A stretch of 64,000 bases of DNA from Sulfurospirillum arsenophilum NBRC 109478 (GCF_000813345.1 NZ_BBQF01000004.1:62001-126000), one strand, 5' to 3'; positions 24,290 to 33,300 are shown, numbered from the stretch's first letter. A program made the numbers and translations. The notes: generated from the sequence alone by a model not told the origin.

Positions 24290-25570
24290 TTAATGATGTC
24301 CTAAAAGATTATTGACTTCGCATAAAAAAGCACAACTGCCTTCATACAAAATATTATGGCGAAGTCCAATGCCGACCTGCTCATAATTAGGAAATCCACG
24401 AATGAGAAGCGCTTTATGATGCTTATGTGCTAAACGCTCTCCGTGGTAGTTTGTAATGAGCATATCCATCTGTGGAAGTGCTTTTTCAACCTCTTCAAAA
24501 TCACCAATGGCAACTTTACATGTAAAGGCTTCTTGCACCTCACTGCGCTGGGAAATATACGCCTCACACGTGCTTCCTGCTTCTCTCAGCGCTTTGGAAA
24601 TCGCATACGCACTATCAGGTTCATCAGCGATCAAAATCTTAGCTTTTCCAAGGGTAAAGTGGGTATCTAAAAGTACATCTTGCAAACGTGCTCGCCAGCG
24701 TTTAACACTATTTGGGACACTCTTTTCGTCCATGTAGGCTAAAATTTTGGCGTAAAAATCATCGCTGGCTTCTAAACCTATCAGGCTATCAAAATGAAGA
24801 TGCATGCTTTGAGGGAACTTTTCACTGAAAATCTCACCGCACTTTTTAATCGAACGACCTACCGTGATGACCGCACCAGAATTACCTAGCTTTTCAATAT
24901 CTAAAACGCTAATCCCACCACTACTGAGTGCGCCTTGCTTAACACCCAAATGTCCATCAAGCGAATCACTAAGGTCTGGAAGTGCAAAGACCACCAAGTC
25001 CAAAAGCTCTAAGGCTTCTTTGAGTTTTTCGACTTCAATCGGGCTTAGATTGACATTGGGGATGAGGAGTACTTTGTCTTTTTTAACCTGCGTGGTTGGC
25101 TCTATGAGTTGCGTGATGATGTTTTGAACACTCAAACTCCATCCACTCTCCAGCCCTCCTTCAAAGTCAGGCGTATGCACGTACACCATCTTTTGCTTCT
25201 CTTTTAAAAGCAGCGTCGCTCCCTTGATGTCATCGCCTTTGGTCTCGGTCATCCCCGTCGTAAAAAGCCCCACCAAATCAGGCGTTACTTTTTTTGTAAT
25301 GTTTTCAACCGCTTCGGAGATGCCCTTGTCTCCTCCATCAATAACAGCGGTAATATCATTCACCGCGGTGGTTTGAATGGCGATAGGATCGTTAAAGTGT
25401 CGTGTAAAAAGCACCTTGGTAAACGAAGCACACCCTTGCGCACCATGCATCAAAGGCATACAGTTTTTAATGCCCAAAAATGCCAGTGTCGCACCCATCG
25501 GCTGAGAGAGCTTAAGAGGGTTTACATGTAAAGGTTTTAGGCTCGTTGTTTTGAGCTCTTTTAAGTTCAT
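24290..25570 (-). CDS. nifN: NifN FeMo-cofactor scaffold subunit
   Basis: 426 residues from the ATG at 25570, whose ATGA overlaps the nifE stop, with GGGAG upstream; another in-frame ATG lies 12 bases earlier. KLSQPMGATLAFLGIKNCMPLMHGAQGCASF is the NifN/NifK-type N-terminus with a conserved cluster cysteine; GLFTTGMTETKGDDIKG and NVNLSPIEVEKLKEAL follow. With NifE it forms the scaffold where NifB-co becomes FeMo-co. The gene contains two palindrome copies. Confidence 0.93.
   Translation of the reverse strand: MNLKELKTTSLKPLHVNPLKLSQPMGATLAFLGIKNCMPLMHGAQGCASFTKVLFTRHFNDPIAIQTTAVNDITAVIDGGDKGISEAVENITKKVTPDLVGLFTTGMTETKGDDIKGATLLLKEKQKMVYVHTPDFEGGLESGWSLSVQNIITQLIEPTTQVKKDKVLLIPNVNLSPIEVEKLKEALELLDLVVFALPDLSDSLDGHLGVKQGALSSGGISVLDIEKLGNSGAVITVGRSIKKCGEIFSEKFPQSMHLHFDSLIGLEASDDFYAKILAYMDEKSVPNSVKRWRARLQDVLLDTHFTLGKAKILIADEPDSAYAISKALREAGSTCEAYISQRSEVQEAFTCKVAIGDFEEVEKALPQMDMLITNYHGERLAHKHHKALLIRGFPNYEQVGIGLRHNILYEGSCAFLCEVNNLLGHH
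24515..24526. repeat. TTTACATGTAAA palindrome, copy 11
   Basis: Exact copy in the 3' third of nifN, read as Phe-Thr-Cys-Lys; flanks C/G. Confidence 0.9.
25521..25532. repeat. TTTACATGTAAA palindrome, copy 12
   Basis: Exact copy near the 5' end of nifN, read as Leu-His-Val-Asn; flanks G/G on the plus strand. Confidence 0.9.
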
Positions 25571-26913
25571 ACTAGCTCCCATGGTGCAGCCTTTCCAACC
25601 AGTTTAAAGACAGGATTTGCAAGAGCCGAACAGACGTCGCTCGCCAAATTTTCAAGCCCACCGTACGCGCCATAACTTACTTTTTTCTCTTGATTGACAT
25701 CGACAAAGGCGATGCGCTTTTTAATCGCCGTGTAAAGACTACGCCCACCCGCAAGCAAAATGTCCACTTTATACTCGTCAATGAGACGAGGTTGTTCAAC
25801 CCCTGGGTTTTTAAAGACAATGGGCACATATTCACTCGCAATGGCGACATCTTCTTCCGTAGCTTTTTGAACACAGGTTGCCACCACTTCGATACCGATG
25901 TCTTGAAGCGCTGAGGCGATCGACCACGATTTGTTGCCACCCGTATTCAGAATGGCTTTTTTGCCTTTGAGCATCAGATGGTACGGCTTCAAACGCGTCT
26001 CCAATTTCGCCTCTTCTTCGGCGATAATCTCTTCCGCTTTAGCGATCAATTCCGCATCGCCAAACGCGTTGACGATGGAGCGAATCGCATTGGACGTATC
26101 ACGTTTACCGTAAAAGGAGACGCTGACATAAGGGATGTTGTAGCGCTCCTGCATTTTACGACACAAGGTGACTAAAGACTTCGCACAGACAATGACATTG
26201 AGCTTCGCGGTATGCGCTGTTTGTATCTGTTCAATTCTGCCATCACCCGAGAGCGAGGAGATGACTTTGATGCCAATGCGTTCAAGTATAGGCTTATACT
26301 GCCACATGTCACCCGTTACGTTATAATCACCGATCAAGTTAATGCCAAAGGGATGAATAGATTCAGGCTCACGTGTACCCACAAGCGCATCTAAAACCGC
26401 TTCACCAGCAAGACGCGATCCTAGATTTTTACTTCCCACGAAACCAGGTGCATGCACAGGCACGATAGGAATGTTAAACTGATCTTGTGCGGTTTTACAT
26501 GTAAAGTCGATATTGTCACCAATCATCGCTGTGACACAAGTTTCATAGACAAAAATTGCCTTAGGATTTTTGTGCTCCACGATGTAAGAGAGAGCATCCG
26601 CAAGCTTCTTGTCACCCCCAAAGATGATGTCTTGCGTGGTGACATTGGTGCAATAACCTAGTGGCGTGTTGTTTTCACCTTCATAGCTTGTAAGCGTAGC
26701 TCTGGTTTCCCACGAAGCGCCAAGACAAGTGTCTGGACCATGCACCAAATGCACAGCGTCAGCATAAGGAAAAAGTGATATTTGCGCTCCCTCAAACGCA
26801 CACCCTCCGCTCGTCGCTCCAGGTTTCGGTTTATCACAGCTACTTTTTTTGGTTTTGTTATGAGAACAAGCACTCTCGTTTAACAAATCCTTGATCAGTT
26901 TTCTATTTACCAT
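25567..26913 (-). CDS. nifE: NifE FeMo-cofactor scaffold subunit
   Basis: 448 residues from the ATG at 26913; a TTG 18 bases earlier is possible. LLNESACSHNK, CDKPKPGATSGGCAFEGAQISLFP, VHLVHGPDTCLGASWETR and GYCTNVTTQDIIFGGDKKL are the NifE signature, including the cysteines that hold the cofactor precursor. It starts an operon with nifN and the methyltransferase and diverges from the fdx operon. No nifHDK are in this window, so the structural genes are elsewhere. Confidence 0.95.
   Translation of the reverse strand: MVNRKLIKDLLNESACSHNKTKKSSCDKPKPGATSGGCAFEGAQISLFPYADAVHLVHGPDTCLGASWETRATLTSYEGENNTPLGYCTNVTTQDIIFGGDKKLADALSYIVEHKNPKAIFVYETCVTAMIGDNIDFTCKTAQDQFNIPIVPVHAPGFVGSKNLGSRLAGEAVLDALVGTREPESIHPFGINLIGDYNVTGDMWQYKPILERIGIKVISSLSGDGRIEQIQTAHTAKLNVIVCAKSLVTLCRKMQERYNIPYVSVSFYGKRDTSNAIRSIVNAFGDAELIAKAEEIIAEEEAKLETRLKPYHLMLKGKKAILNTGGNKSWSIASALQDIGIEVVATCVQKATEEDVAIASEYVPIVFKNPGVEQPRLIDEYKVDILLAGGRSLYTAIKKRIAFVDVNQEKKVSYGAYGGLENLASDVCSALANPVFKLVGKAAPWELV
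26494..26505. repeat. TTTACATGTAAA palindrome, copy 13
   Basis: Exact copy inside nifE, read as Phe-Thr-Cys-Lys; flanks T/G. Confidence 0.9.
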
Positions 26914-26924
26914 AGTGATGGAGT

Positions 26925-26940
26925 TGCACAATTCATTCCA
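26925..26940 (-). promoter_or_regulatory. Weak sigma-54-like site before nifE
   Basis: Minus-strand TGGAATGAATTGTGCA has the GG-N10-GC spacing, but a start from it would fall almost on the ATG at 26913, giving a leaderless message. Kept as a candidate only. Confidence 0.3.
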
Positions 26941-26970
26941 TTTAAAAGAGTATTTGTAAAAATCTTCAAA

Positions 26971-26986
26971 TGGAACACCTCTTGCA
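26971..26986 (+). promoter_or_regulatory. Sigma-54 promoter of the fdx operon
   Basis: TGGAACACCTCTTGCA: GG at 26972-26973 and GC at 26984-26985, ten bases apart, the best sigma-54 match in the window. Predicted start near 26997, 120 bases before the first gene. Confidence 0.8.
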
Positions 26987-27025
26987 AATACTGTAGCGTG
27001 TACCTTTAAAAACCCTTACTCAACA

Positions 27026-27067
27026 CCCACGGTGCGATAAAGCCCTTTTCGCATCGTGGGCTCTTTT
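27026..27067 (+). terminator. Leader hairpin with T-tract (attenuator or small-RNA terminator)
   Basis: CCCACGGTGCGA (27026-27037) pairs with TCGCATCGTGGG (27049-27060) over 12 bases with one G-U pair; an 11-base loop separates them and CTCTTTTT follows. It looks like a Rho-independent terminator, yet it lies between the sigma-54 promoter and the first gene it serves. Confidence 0.7.
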
Positions 27068-27117
27068 TAGCAAGGCTTTTTAGAGCTACTAATCCATTCC
27101 CATCAAAAGGATCTATC

Positions 27118-27495
27118 ATGGCAGTAAGAATTACAGACGTTTGTATCAATTGTGACAGTTGTATCGACGAGTGTCCCGCAACCGCAATCGTAAGTGCGAG
27201 TGATTCACCGATCAATGGTGACACCACGTATGTTAAACCTGAAAAATGTATCGAGTGTTCGGATGGTACGACACCAAAATGCGCAGACGCCTGTCCTACC
27301 GAGGGCGCTATCGTTTGGGATTTACCCTACACTGCTGAGTACAATGCGTACTATGTTGCAGGTCACGAAAGTGGTCTTTACAATATTCGTGAGCATAAGA
27401 AAAACGGCATTATGTTTCCTGAGGTCTCGCCTAAGCCTTACCGTGAAGCTATCTCTATTAGCGACCGCCAAGCACACGTAGCTGTAGCAGGATAA
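27118..27495 (+). CDS. 2[4Fe-4S] ferredoxin (nif-associated)
   Basis: 125 residues. The first cluster motif is C-x2-C-x2-C-x3-C (CINCDSCIDECPA); the second, KCIECSDGTTPKCADACPTEGAI, has a longer spacing between its second and third cysteines, as in nif-linked FdxN/FdxB-type ferredoxins. The C-terminal ~55 residues after DLPYTAEYNAYY are an extension without cysteines. Likely electron donor to NifB or nitrogenase. First gene of the operon, with AAAAGGATC before the ATG. Confidence 0.9.
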   Translation: MAVRITDVCINCDSCIDECPATAIVSASDSPINGDTTYVKPEKCIECSDGTTPKCADACPTEGAIVWDLPYTAEYNAYYVAGHESGLYNIREHKKNGIMFPEVSPKPYREAISISDRQAHVAVAG

Positions 27496-27499
27496 CAGT

Positions 27500-27883
27500 A
27501 TGAAAATAGCATTTGCATCGACCGACAACATTCATGTCAATGACCATTTTGGTTGGTGTAAATGCTTTTACCTCTATGAGCTTCAAGAGGACTCTTTTGT
27601 GTTCCTCAAAGCACTCGAATCCCCCAATGAAATCGCCGAAGAAGGCGATAAACTTGCCTATAAAATCGAATGCCTAGAAGATGCCAACATCTTGTGTGCT
27701 TCACACATCGGACCTCGTGCATCGCTCATGGTCAAGGGATCAGGTATTTTTGTGCTGAAGTCAGAGAAAGAAAACGAGCGTATCGACACCCTTTTAAACA
27801 CCCTACTCACGTTAAAAAACAGCAATCCGCCTCTTTGGATGCAAAGGTTTCTCCATGCCGCATCACCCCATAACCATAGCTAA
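27500..27883 (+). CDS. NifX/NifB-C-terminal-fold protein
   Basis: 127 residues. MKIAFASTDNIHVNDHFGWCKCFYLYEL, ANILCASHIGPRASLMVKGSGIFVLKS and NPPLWMQRFL align with NifX (18241) in order. It has extra cysteines (WCKCF). Probably a carrier of a FeMo-co precursor, second in the fdx operon, four bases after the ferredoxin gene. It is distinct from nifX and could be a NafY/VnfX-like paralogue; specific role unknown. Confidence 0.82.
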   Translation: MKIAFASTDNIHVNDHFGWCKCFYLYELQEDSFVFLKALESPNEIAEEGDKLAYKIECLEDANILCASHIGPRASLMVKGSGIFVLKSEKENERIDTLLNTLLTLKNSNPPLWMQRFLHAASPHNHS

Positions 27884-29087
27884 GGACATCTATTTTATAG
27901 GTGTATTTGACCCCGATATTCGAACCTTTGACATCGTCATGCGAACCGCCAACGGTTCGAGTTATAACGCCTATCTCATCAAAACTGATGATGGTGTCAT
28001 TATCGTTGATACGGTTAAAAAAGAGTTTCAAGACGATTTCTTTCACCATGTAGAGGCACTCTGTTCGTACGATGAGATCAAATACGTCATTATCCATCAC
28101 ATTGAGCCTGACCATTCAGGAGCACTCCCAGAACTCATTACCAGAGCGCCACAGGCAAAAGTGCTTATCTCACCTCAAGCTACGACGATGCTCAAAGCGC
28201 TTGCAGGAAGTGTTGAGATCACTTTTGAGACTATATGGACAAACAAACAGCTCTCTCTTGGTGGCAAAACCATCACGTTTTTGACCACACCGTATCTTCA
28301 CTGGCCAGAGACGATGAGTAGTTATGTGCATGAAGACAAGCTTCTGTTTAGCGGCGATGTTTTTGGCGCCCATTACTACGATAAACGGCTCTTTAACGAT
28401 AAAGTGGGCGACTTCTCGTACGCGTTTCAGTATTACTACGACCACATCATGCGTCCATTTCAAAGCTATGTCAAAAGTGCGCTGAAACTGTATGAGCGTT
28501 TTGACATAGCGCTGATTGCACCACTCCATGGTCCTATTTTGCGTGAAAATCCACAGCAGTACATTGAGTCTTATCGAAAGTGGAGTCATAAGGTCGAAAA
28601 GTACAAAGCGGGTAAAAAAATTCTCTCTATCTTTTACCTCACCAGCTATAAAAATACGCAAGAGATGGCACAAGCGATCTTTGAGGGATGCGAAAGTGTC
28701 GAAGGAGTGGTCGCCAATATCTACGATCTTGCTTCCATTGAAGAGCAAAATATGATGGCAATTTTAGAAGAGAGTGATGGCTTCTTAATCGGTACGCCCA
28801 CGATCAATGCCGATGCACCAAAGCCTGTGTGGGACTTGCTTTCATGCCTTATGTTTTTAGACAAACAGGGAAAGTGTGCAGGGGCGTTTGGCTCGTACGG
28901 ATGGAGTGGTGAAGCGGTCGATCATATACTAGCGCGCCTCAAATCGCTAAAACTTCGCGTTCCTCCGCTCACGCCTCTTAAAATCAAACTGATTCCCAGT
29001 GTGGCAGAGCTTCAAACTTGCTATGAATTTGGGGTAGAATTTGCTGAGATTTTAAACGGTAAATTGGTCGAGATCGATCTTGCCTGA
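27855..29087 (+). CDS. Flavodiiron protein (FprA type)
   Basis: 410 residues. The metallo-beta-lactamase-like half (~1-255) carries the diiron ligands H82-x-E84-x-D86-H87, H149 (YLHWPE), D168 (FSGDVFG) and H225 (PLHGP). The flavodoxin half (~258-405) starts ILSIFYLTSYKNTQEMA with FMN contacts at GTPTINADAP and GSYGWSGEA. Such proteins reduce oxygen to water or NO to nitrous oxide without pumping. Its start overlaps the NifX-fold gene by 29 bases, so it is translated in the nif operon; oxygen scavenging for nitrogenase is the likely job. Convergent overlap of 36 bases with the response regulator. Confidence 0.93.
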   Translation: MPHHPITIAKDIYFIGVFDPDIRTFDIVMRTANGSSYNAYLIKTDDGVIIVDTVKKEFQDDFFHHVEALCSYDEIKYVIIHHIEPDHSGALPELITRAPQAKVLISPQATTMLKALAGSVEITFETIWTNKQLSLGGKTITFLTTPYLHWPETMSSYVHEDKLLFSGDVFGAHYYDKRLFNDKVGDFSYAFQYYYDHIMRPFQSYVKSALKLYERFDIALIAPLHGPILRENPQQYIESYRKWSHKVEKYKAGKKILSIFYLTSYKNTQEMAQAIFEGCESVEGVVANIYDLASIEEQNMMAILEESDGFLIGTPTINADAPKPVWDLLSCLMFLDKQGKCAGAFGSYGWSGEAVDHILARLKSLKLRVPPLTPLKIKLIPSVAELQTCYEFGVEFAEILNGKLVEIDLA

Positions 29088-29471
29088 TCTATCAGGAATG
29101 CAATAGTGGTAAATCTTTTTAAATAACTCATCCATGTCATAAGGCTTGATAAAATATTCATGCACATGAAGTTCTTTGGCTTGATCAATGTGACTCGTTT
29201 GACTGTGTGCAGACATGATAATGATAGGAACATTTCCGTTTTCAATGCGAATACGTTCTATCATACGAAAGCCACTCATAAAAGGCATTTGCAGGTCTGT
29301 AATAATAATATCAGGGGCATCTTTATAAAACCGATACAAACCCTCTTCGCCATTTCGTGCGGTATAAAACTCATCAAAAACGGTATCAAAAATCGAAAAA
29401 AGCGACTCCAAAACATCTTTTTCATCTTCAATCACCAAAGGACGGATCCCTTTGAGCAGACTAAAATCCAT
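29052..29471 (-). CDS. Single-domain response regulator
   Basis: 139 residues, receiver domain only: acidic pair in VIEDEKDVL, phospho-acceptor Asp in IIITDLQMPFMSG, Thr/Ser switch in IIMSAHSQ, and Lys in YFIKPYD. No output domain. It shares one base with the end of the histidine kinase gene upstream, so it is the last gene of a three-gene signalling operon. Its 3' end overlaps the flavodiiron gene on the other strand. Confidence 0.9.
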   Translation of the reverse strand: MDFSLLKGIRPLVIEDEKDVLESLFSIFDTVFDEFYTARNGEEGLYRFYKDAPDIIITDLQMPFMSGFRMIERIRIENGNVPIIIMSAHSQTSHIDQAKELHVHEYFIKPYDMDELFKKIYHYCIPDRSGKIDLDQFTV

Positions 29472-30685
29472 TAAACTAATCCTTGCAATACAATCTCAAA
29501 TCTTGCACCTTCATCGCTATTGACAACATTGATACGACCGTGCATATGTTCTTCGACAATAATTTTACTCATATAAAGCCCTAGCCCCGTTCCGTGTTTC
29601 GCACCTTTTGTTGAGAAATAAGGCTCAAAAATATACGGCATAACAATGGCATCAATGCCGCCACCATTATCTTCAATGGTGACAATCACCGTATTATTTT
29701 CCCCTCGCTTCGCAACAACAGCGATCTGTTTTGTGTAGTCTCCACAACTCTCTAAAAGCACATCTTTGGCGTTGTTGAGGATGTTGATGACACACTGACC
29801 AAATTCATTTGGGAAACTCTCGACTTTAAGATCATCTTCGCTTTGAAAACTAAGCTCAATGCCATGAGCCGCAACAATAGGCTTAACCATTTCCACAGCG
29901 TGTGTAAGCTGCTGCTTAATGTCAAAAACTTTGACCGATTTATCGGGTTTAAAAAAGTCCCTAAAATCATCAATCGTCTTAGACATCTGCAATATCTGAC
30001 GCATGGAGTCTTCTTTAAAGTCATCCATAACACGATCGTCTAGTTTTTGGAGCTTATATTTAAAGACAATATTTTGCGCTAACAAAGAGAGTACATTGAG
30101 GGGTTGACGCCATTGATGAGCGATCATACTTATCATCTCACCCATTTGCGCATGGCGAGATTGTTGGAAAAGCATCATCTCTTGCTGACGATTTTTCTCA
30201 ATTTGGGCTTGCACTTGCATCTCTAAGTTGCCATTGAGTGCTTGAAGTGCGTATTGGGCTTCTTTGAGTTCGCTGAGATCAATAATCGCAGAAACGCGCA
30301 TCTTTTTCCCAAAGCTTTTCATATCAGAACCCCGTACGAGCGCTGTAAAAGTTGTTCCATTTTTTCGTAAAAGCATACACTCGTACATTTCAGTATGGCT
30401 CTTGTTTGCTTGCTTATAAACCAATTCTTTTGATTCTGGAGCAATAAAATCAAACATAGACTTCTTTAAAATCTCTTGCTTATCCGTTCCTCCAAAGATT
30501 TCCAGCGCTTGTTCATTGATCTCAATAACAAGCCCTTTGTGCGAAATGACCAACCCTTCAATCGCAAAATCAATCAGCTGTTTAAACTTTTGACGTTGTT
30601 TTAAAAGCAGATAAATCCACATCATGCCCAAGAGCAAAAGTGCGCCAAGGAAAATGAATATAGTATCTAACGTTATAACTGACAT
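29471..30685 (-). CDS. PAS sensor histidine kinase
   Basis: 404 residues from the ATG at 30685, preferred over the Met 15 bases earlier because GGAG lies upstream. One N-terminal membrane helix (~5-27), a PAS domain (~35-150), then a HisKA-like region with the phospho-His in MISMIAHQWRQPLN, the form common in Campylobacterota, and an HATPase domain (NILNNAKDV, IEDNGGGID, GTGLGLYMSKII). With the neighbours it forms a phosphorelay with c-di-GMP output. Signal unknown. Confidence 0.9.
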   Translation of the reverse strand: MSVITLDTIFIFLGALLLLGMMWIYLLLKQRQKFKQLIDFAIEGLVISHKGLVIEINEQALEIFGGTDKQEILKKSMFDFIAPESKELVYKQANKSHTEMYECMLLRKNGTTFTALVRGSDMKSFGKKMRVSAIIDLSELKEAQYALQALNGNLEMQVQAQIEKNRQQEMMLFQQSRHAQMGEMISMIAHQWRQPLNVLSLLAQNIVFKYKLQKLDDRVMDDFKEDSMRQILQMSKTIDDFRDFFKPDKSVKVFDIKQQLTHAVEMVKPIVAAHGIELSFQSEDDLKVESFPNEFGQCVINILNNAKDVLLESCGDYTKQIAVVAKRGENNTVIVTIEDNGGGIDAIVMPYIFEPYFSTKGAKHGTGLGLYMSKIIVEEHMHGRINVVNSDEGARFEIVLQGLV

Positions 30686-32457
30686 TGTAGCTCCAAACAC
30701 GGCTCCCCAATATAATAGCCTTGAAACTCATCCACACCAATGTCAACCAGAAGATCAAAAATCGCTTTATTATGCACGTACTCAGCAATCGTCTTTACAT
30801 GTAAAGCTTTTGCAAAGGAGACAATACCTTTCACAAGCTTCAGTGTTTTTTTATCGGTATCAATACACTTAATCAAACTGCCATCAATTTTAAGATAGGC
30901 AGGGTTCATCTCCATAATGTGCGAAAAATTAGAATAACCTGTGCCAAAATCATCAATCGCAATAGGTCCGTCTTCATACTTAATATACTTTAGGAAATTT
31001 TTAATGGTATTGTAATCGGTCACCTTTTCGCTTTCAACGACTTCAAAGACAAGGTTTATGGCTCTTTTTTCTTCTTGCATAGTAACCATGCTAGCACGAA
31101 TCATATCTCGGATCTCTTTGTTGAGCATATCTCTAAAACTAAAATTGATGGAAAACGTTATGGTTGGGTGCGTTACTGCCATCTCTAAAACTTTTTCGAT
31201 CATTTTGTGACTTAGGCTATCGTATTGTCTCGTGCGCCGAGCAATGTCTAAAAAATAGTAAGGAGAAACATACTGCTCTTGCTCTAACTTGTCCTTGGTC
31301 TTAATGCGAATAAGGGCTTCATACTTATCAATATGACCATCTTTGTTACAAATAGGCTGAAAGAAAGGCACAACATTGTCTTTATCAAGCGTATCCGCGA
31401 TGACATCTTGCCAATAAAAATCATTGGCTAAAGATTCCGTTTCATCCAGATTACTCGTATAAACCACAAAAGACTTACCCATCTGTTTCGCAAAATCAAG
31501 AGCTGTAAACGCTTTATTGAAGAGATTTTCTTGATCAAATGTAACGCCCATAGAGATGTTAACGAGGATTTTTTCATTCAGGTCTGGAATTTTAAGCTCA
31601 ATCCCATTAAGCACTTCAAGCGTTTGGGTAATGTCTTCATAAATATGCTCAGGATCAAGTTGATTATCAAGTCGTAGCATTACAAATTCATTGGAAGAGA
31701 TGCGAAAAACATCGTAACACAAAGAGCTTGCCACATCTTTGAGATGGTGTGCAAACTCTTTTAAGATCTGATTGCCAACTTCAATACCATAGAGCTTGTT
31801 GTAATTTTTAAAATTATCAATATTGATGAGAAACAACGATGGCACTTCTATAGGTTGGATTTGCGATAGAATATTATCTAATGTGTTTTTATTGGAAAGT
31901 TTGGTCAATGCATCCGTGTGAAGTTGTTCGTCCAAGGCGGATTGTTGCAACTCTATGGTTTGTTTTAGGGAGCTAGTATAAGCACGATGTTCTTCTTTGA
32001 GTAAAATCGTTTCAACCGTGGAAGCAAGAGAATCTAACAGTTGGTCGAGCTCAATGGGTTTTAAAATATACCCGTCCACACCCAAACGAATCGTCTCAAT
32101 CAAATACTCTGCATCGTTGTGTGCTGATGTGACGATAATCGCTGTCTCTTTGCAGATTTTACGAATTTTTGAGATTAAGGCGATGCCATCCATTTTTGGC
32201 ATTTTAATGTCAGTAATCACAAGATTATAGCGTTGAGTATTTGTTTCCTGAGGAAGTCCTAAATGGGGAATAGCAATTTCAGCGTCAAAAAACATATCGT
32301 AAGCACTCTGCCCGTCACTCGCAACATCAACACAATCAAAGAATTCACTTAAAATTGAGTGTGTATATTTTCGTGTAACCTCATCATCTTCAACGTATAA
32401 AACACGTACATTTTTACATTGAGATTTGAGTCTCTCCATTGCTGATGCATCCATCAT
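30673..32457 (-). CDS. Response regulator with degenerate GGDEF and EAL domains
   Basis: 594 residues. Receiver domain (~15-150: YVEDDEVT, LVITDIKMPKMDG, VTSAHND, ILKPIEL). A GGDEF domain follows, but its motif is SSNEF (near RISSNEFVML), so cyclase activity is not expected. The EAL domain (~355-590) keeps EALIRIK, INFSFRD, EVVESE, IDDFGTGYSNF, LKIDGS and IAEYV, consistent with a c-di-GMP phosphodiesterase. First gene of the kinase operon and overlapping the kinase start. A palindrome copy encodes LHVK near the end. Confidence 0.9.
   Translation of the reverse strand: MMDASAMERLKSQCKNVRVLYVEDDEVTRKYTHSILSEFFDCVDVASDGQSAYDMFFDAEIAIPHLGLPQETNTQRYNLVITDIKMPKMDGIALISKIRKICKETAIIVTSAHNDAEYLIETIRLGVDGYILKPIELDQLLDSLASTVETILLKEEHRAYTSSLKQTIELQQSALDEQLHTDALTKLSNKNTLDNILSQIQPIEVPSLFLINIDNFKNYNKLYGIEVGNQILKEFAHHLKDVASSLCYDVFRISSNEFVMLRLDNQLDPEHIYEDITQTLEVLNGIELKIPDLNEKILVNISMGVTFDQENLFNKAFTALDFAKQMGKSFVVYTSNLDETESLANDFYWQDVIADTLDKDNVVPFFQPICNKDGHIDKYEALIRIKTKDKLEQEQYVSPYYFLDIARRTRQYDSLSHKMIEKVLEMAVTHPTITFSINFSFRDMLNKEIRDMIRASMVTMQEEKRAINLVFEVVESEKVTDYNTIKNFLKYIKYEDGPIAIDDFGTGYSNFSHIMEMNPAYLKIDGSLIKCIDTDKKTLKLVKGIVSFAKALHVKTIAEYVHNKAIFDLLVDIGVDEFQGYYIGEPCLELQCQL
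30794..30805. repeat. TTTACATGTAAA palindrome, copy 14
   Basis: Exact copy in the EAL domain, read as Leu-His-Val-Lys (ALHVKTIAEYV); flanks C/G. Confidence 0.9.
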
Positions 32458-32549
32458 TTCCCCATATTTTTGGATCTATATGTAGATTATACTCCAAAAA
32501 TATGTTGTATTATCAGTTTTTTATGAGGATTATAAGAAATGTAACACTT

Positions 32550-33218
32550 TTATAACACTAATCGGTAACCTGTTCCATATTCTGTCATGATATAACGTGG
32601 CTTCTTTTGGTCATCCCCGAGCTTTTTACGAATATTTTGAATATGATAGTTTAAAGACTGAGGAGAGCTTAAAGAAGAGAGATGAATCGCTAAAACATTG
32701 CGATAAACGACCCTATTTTTGTTCTCTATGAGGAAAGAAAGGATTTTGTATTCAATTGCAGTGAGAGAGAGTGGTTTTTGGTTCAATAAAATGGTTTGGT
32801 TGTTATAATCAATTGCCAGATTGTTTTTCTTAAATTCAAGTTTAATCGTAGAACAACGCTTCAAAATTGCCCACATACGAACTTCCAATTCTTCAAGCAT
32901 AAAAGGCTTACATAAATAGTCATCTACCCCAAAGCGAAAGGCTTGAACTTTGGCTTCTAAATTAGCGTGTGCACTTAGGACAACAATAGGAATAATGCTT
33001 TGATTATTGATCTGTTTAATCACTTCAAACCCATTGAAATCAGGAAGGCTAAGATCTAATAATAAAATATCGTAATGTTGAGCAGAAAGTTTTAAAAGAC
33101 CATCAACTGCTGTTTCTGAAATATCCAGTTCAAACCCTACATTCTCTAAATACTGAGCGACTTGACCTGCCGCATCGTAGTCATCTTCTATTAAGAGGAC
33201 TTTAATTTTCTTTTGCAT
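32550..33218 (-). CDS. OmpR-family response regulator
   Basis: 222 residues from the ATG at 33218; an in-frame GTG 12 bases earlier is the alternative. Receiver with LIEDDYDAA, LLLDLSLPDFNG, VVLSAHA and YLCKPFMLEEL, then a winged helix (LTAIEYKILSFLIENKNRVVYRNVLAIHL, LNYHIQNIRKKLGDD, YGTGYRLV). No paired kinase is adjacent. A minus-strand TATAAT lies at 33257-33252. Confidence 0.9.
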   Translation of the reverse strand: MQKKIKVLLIEDDYDAAGQVAQYLENVGFELDISETAVDGLLKLSAQHYDILLLDLSLPDFNGFEVIKQINNQSIIPIVVLSAHANLEAKVQAFRFGVDDYLCKPFMLEELEVRMWAILKRCSTIKLEFKKNNLAIDYNNQTILLNQKPLSLTAIEYKILSFLIENKNRVVYRNVLAIHLSSLSSPQSLNYHIQNIRKKLGDDQKKPRYIMTEYGTGYRLVL

Positions 33219-33300
33219 TTTGATAACCACTCCAAACTTTTATTATTTTGTATTATACATAAAGGACATCATTTTGCCTATAACAATTTAAAACTTTGTT

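Noticed and set aside
28170-28748. 192-codon minus-strand open frame
   Set aside because: It lies wholly opposite the flavodiiron gene, whose motifs are complete.
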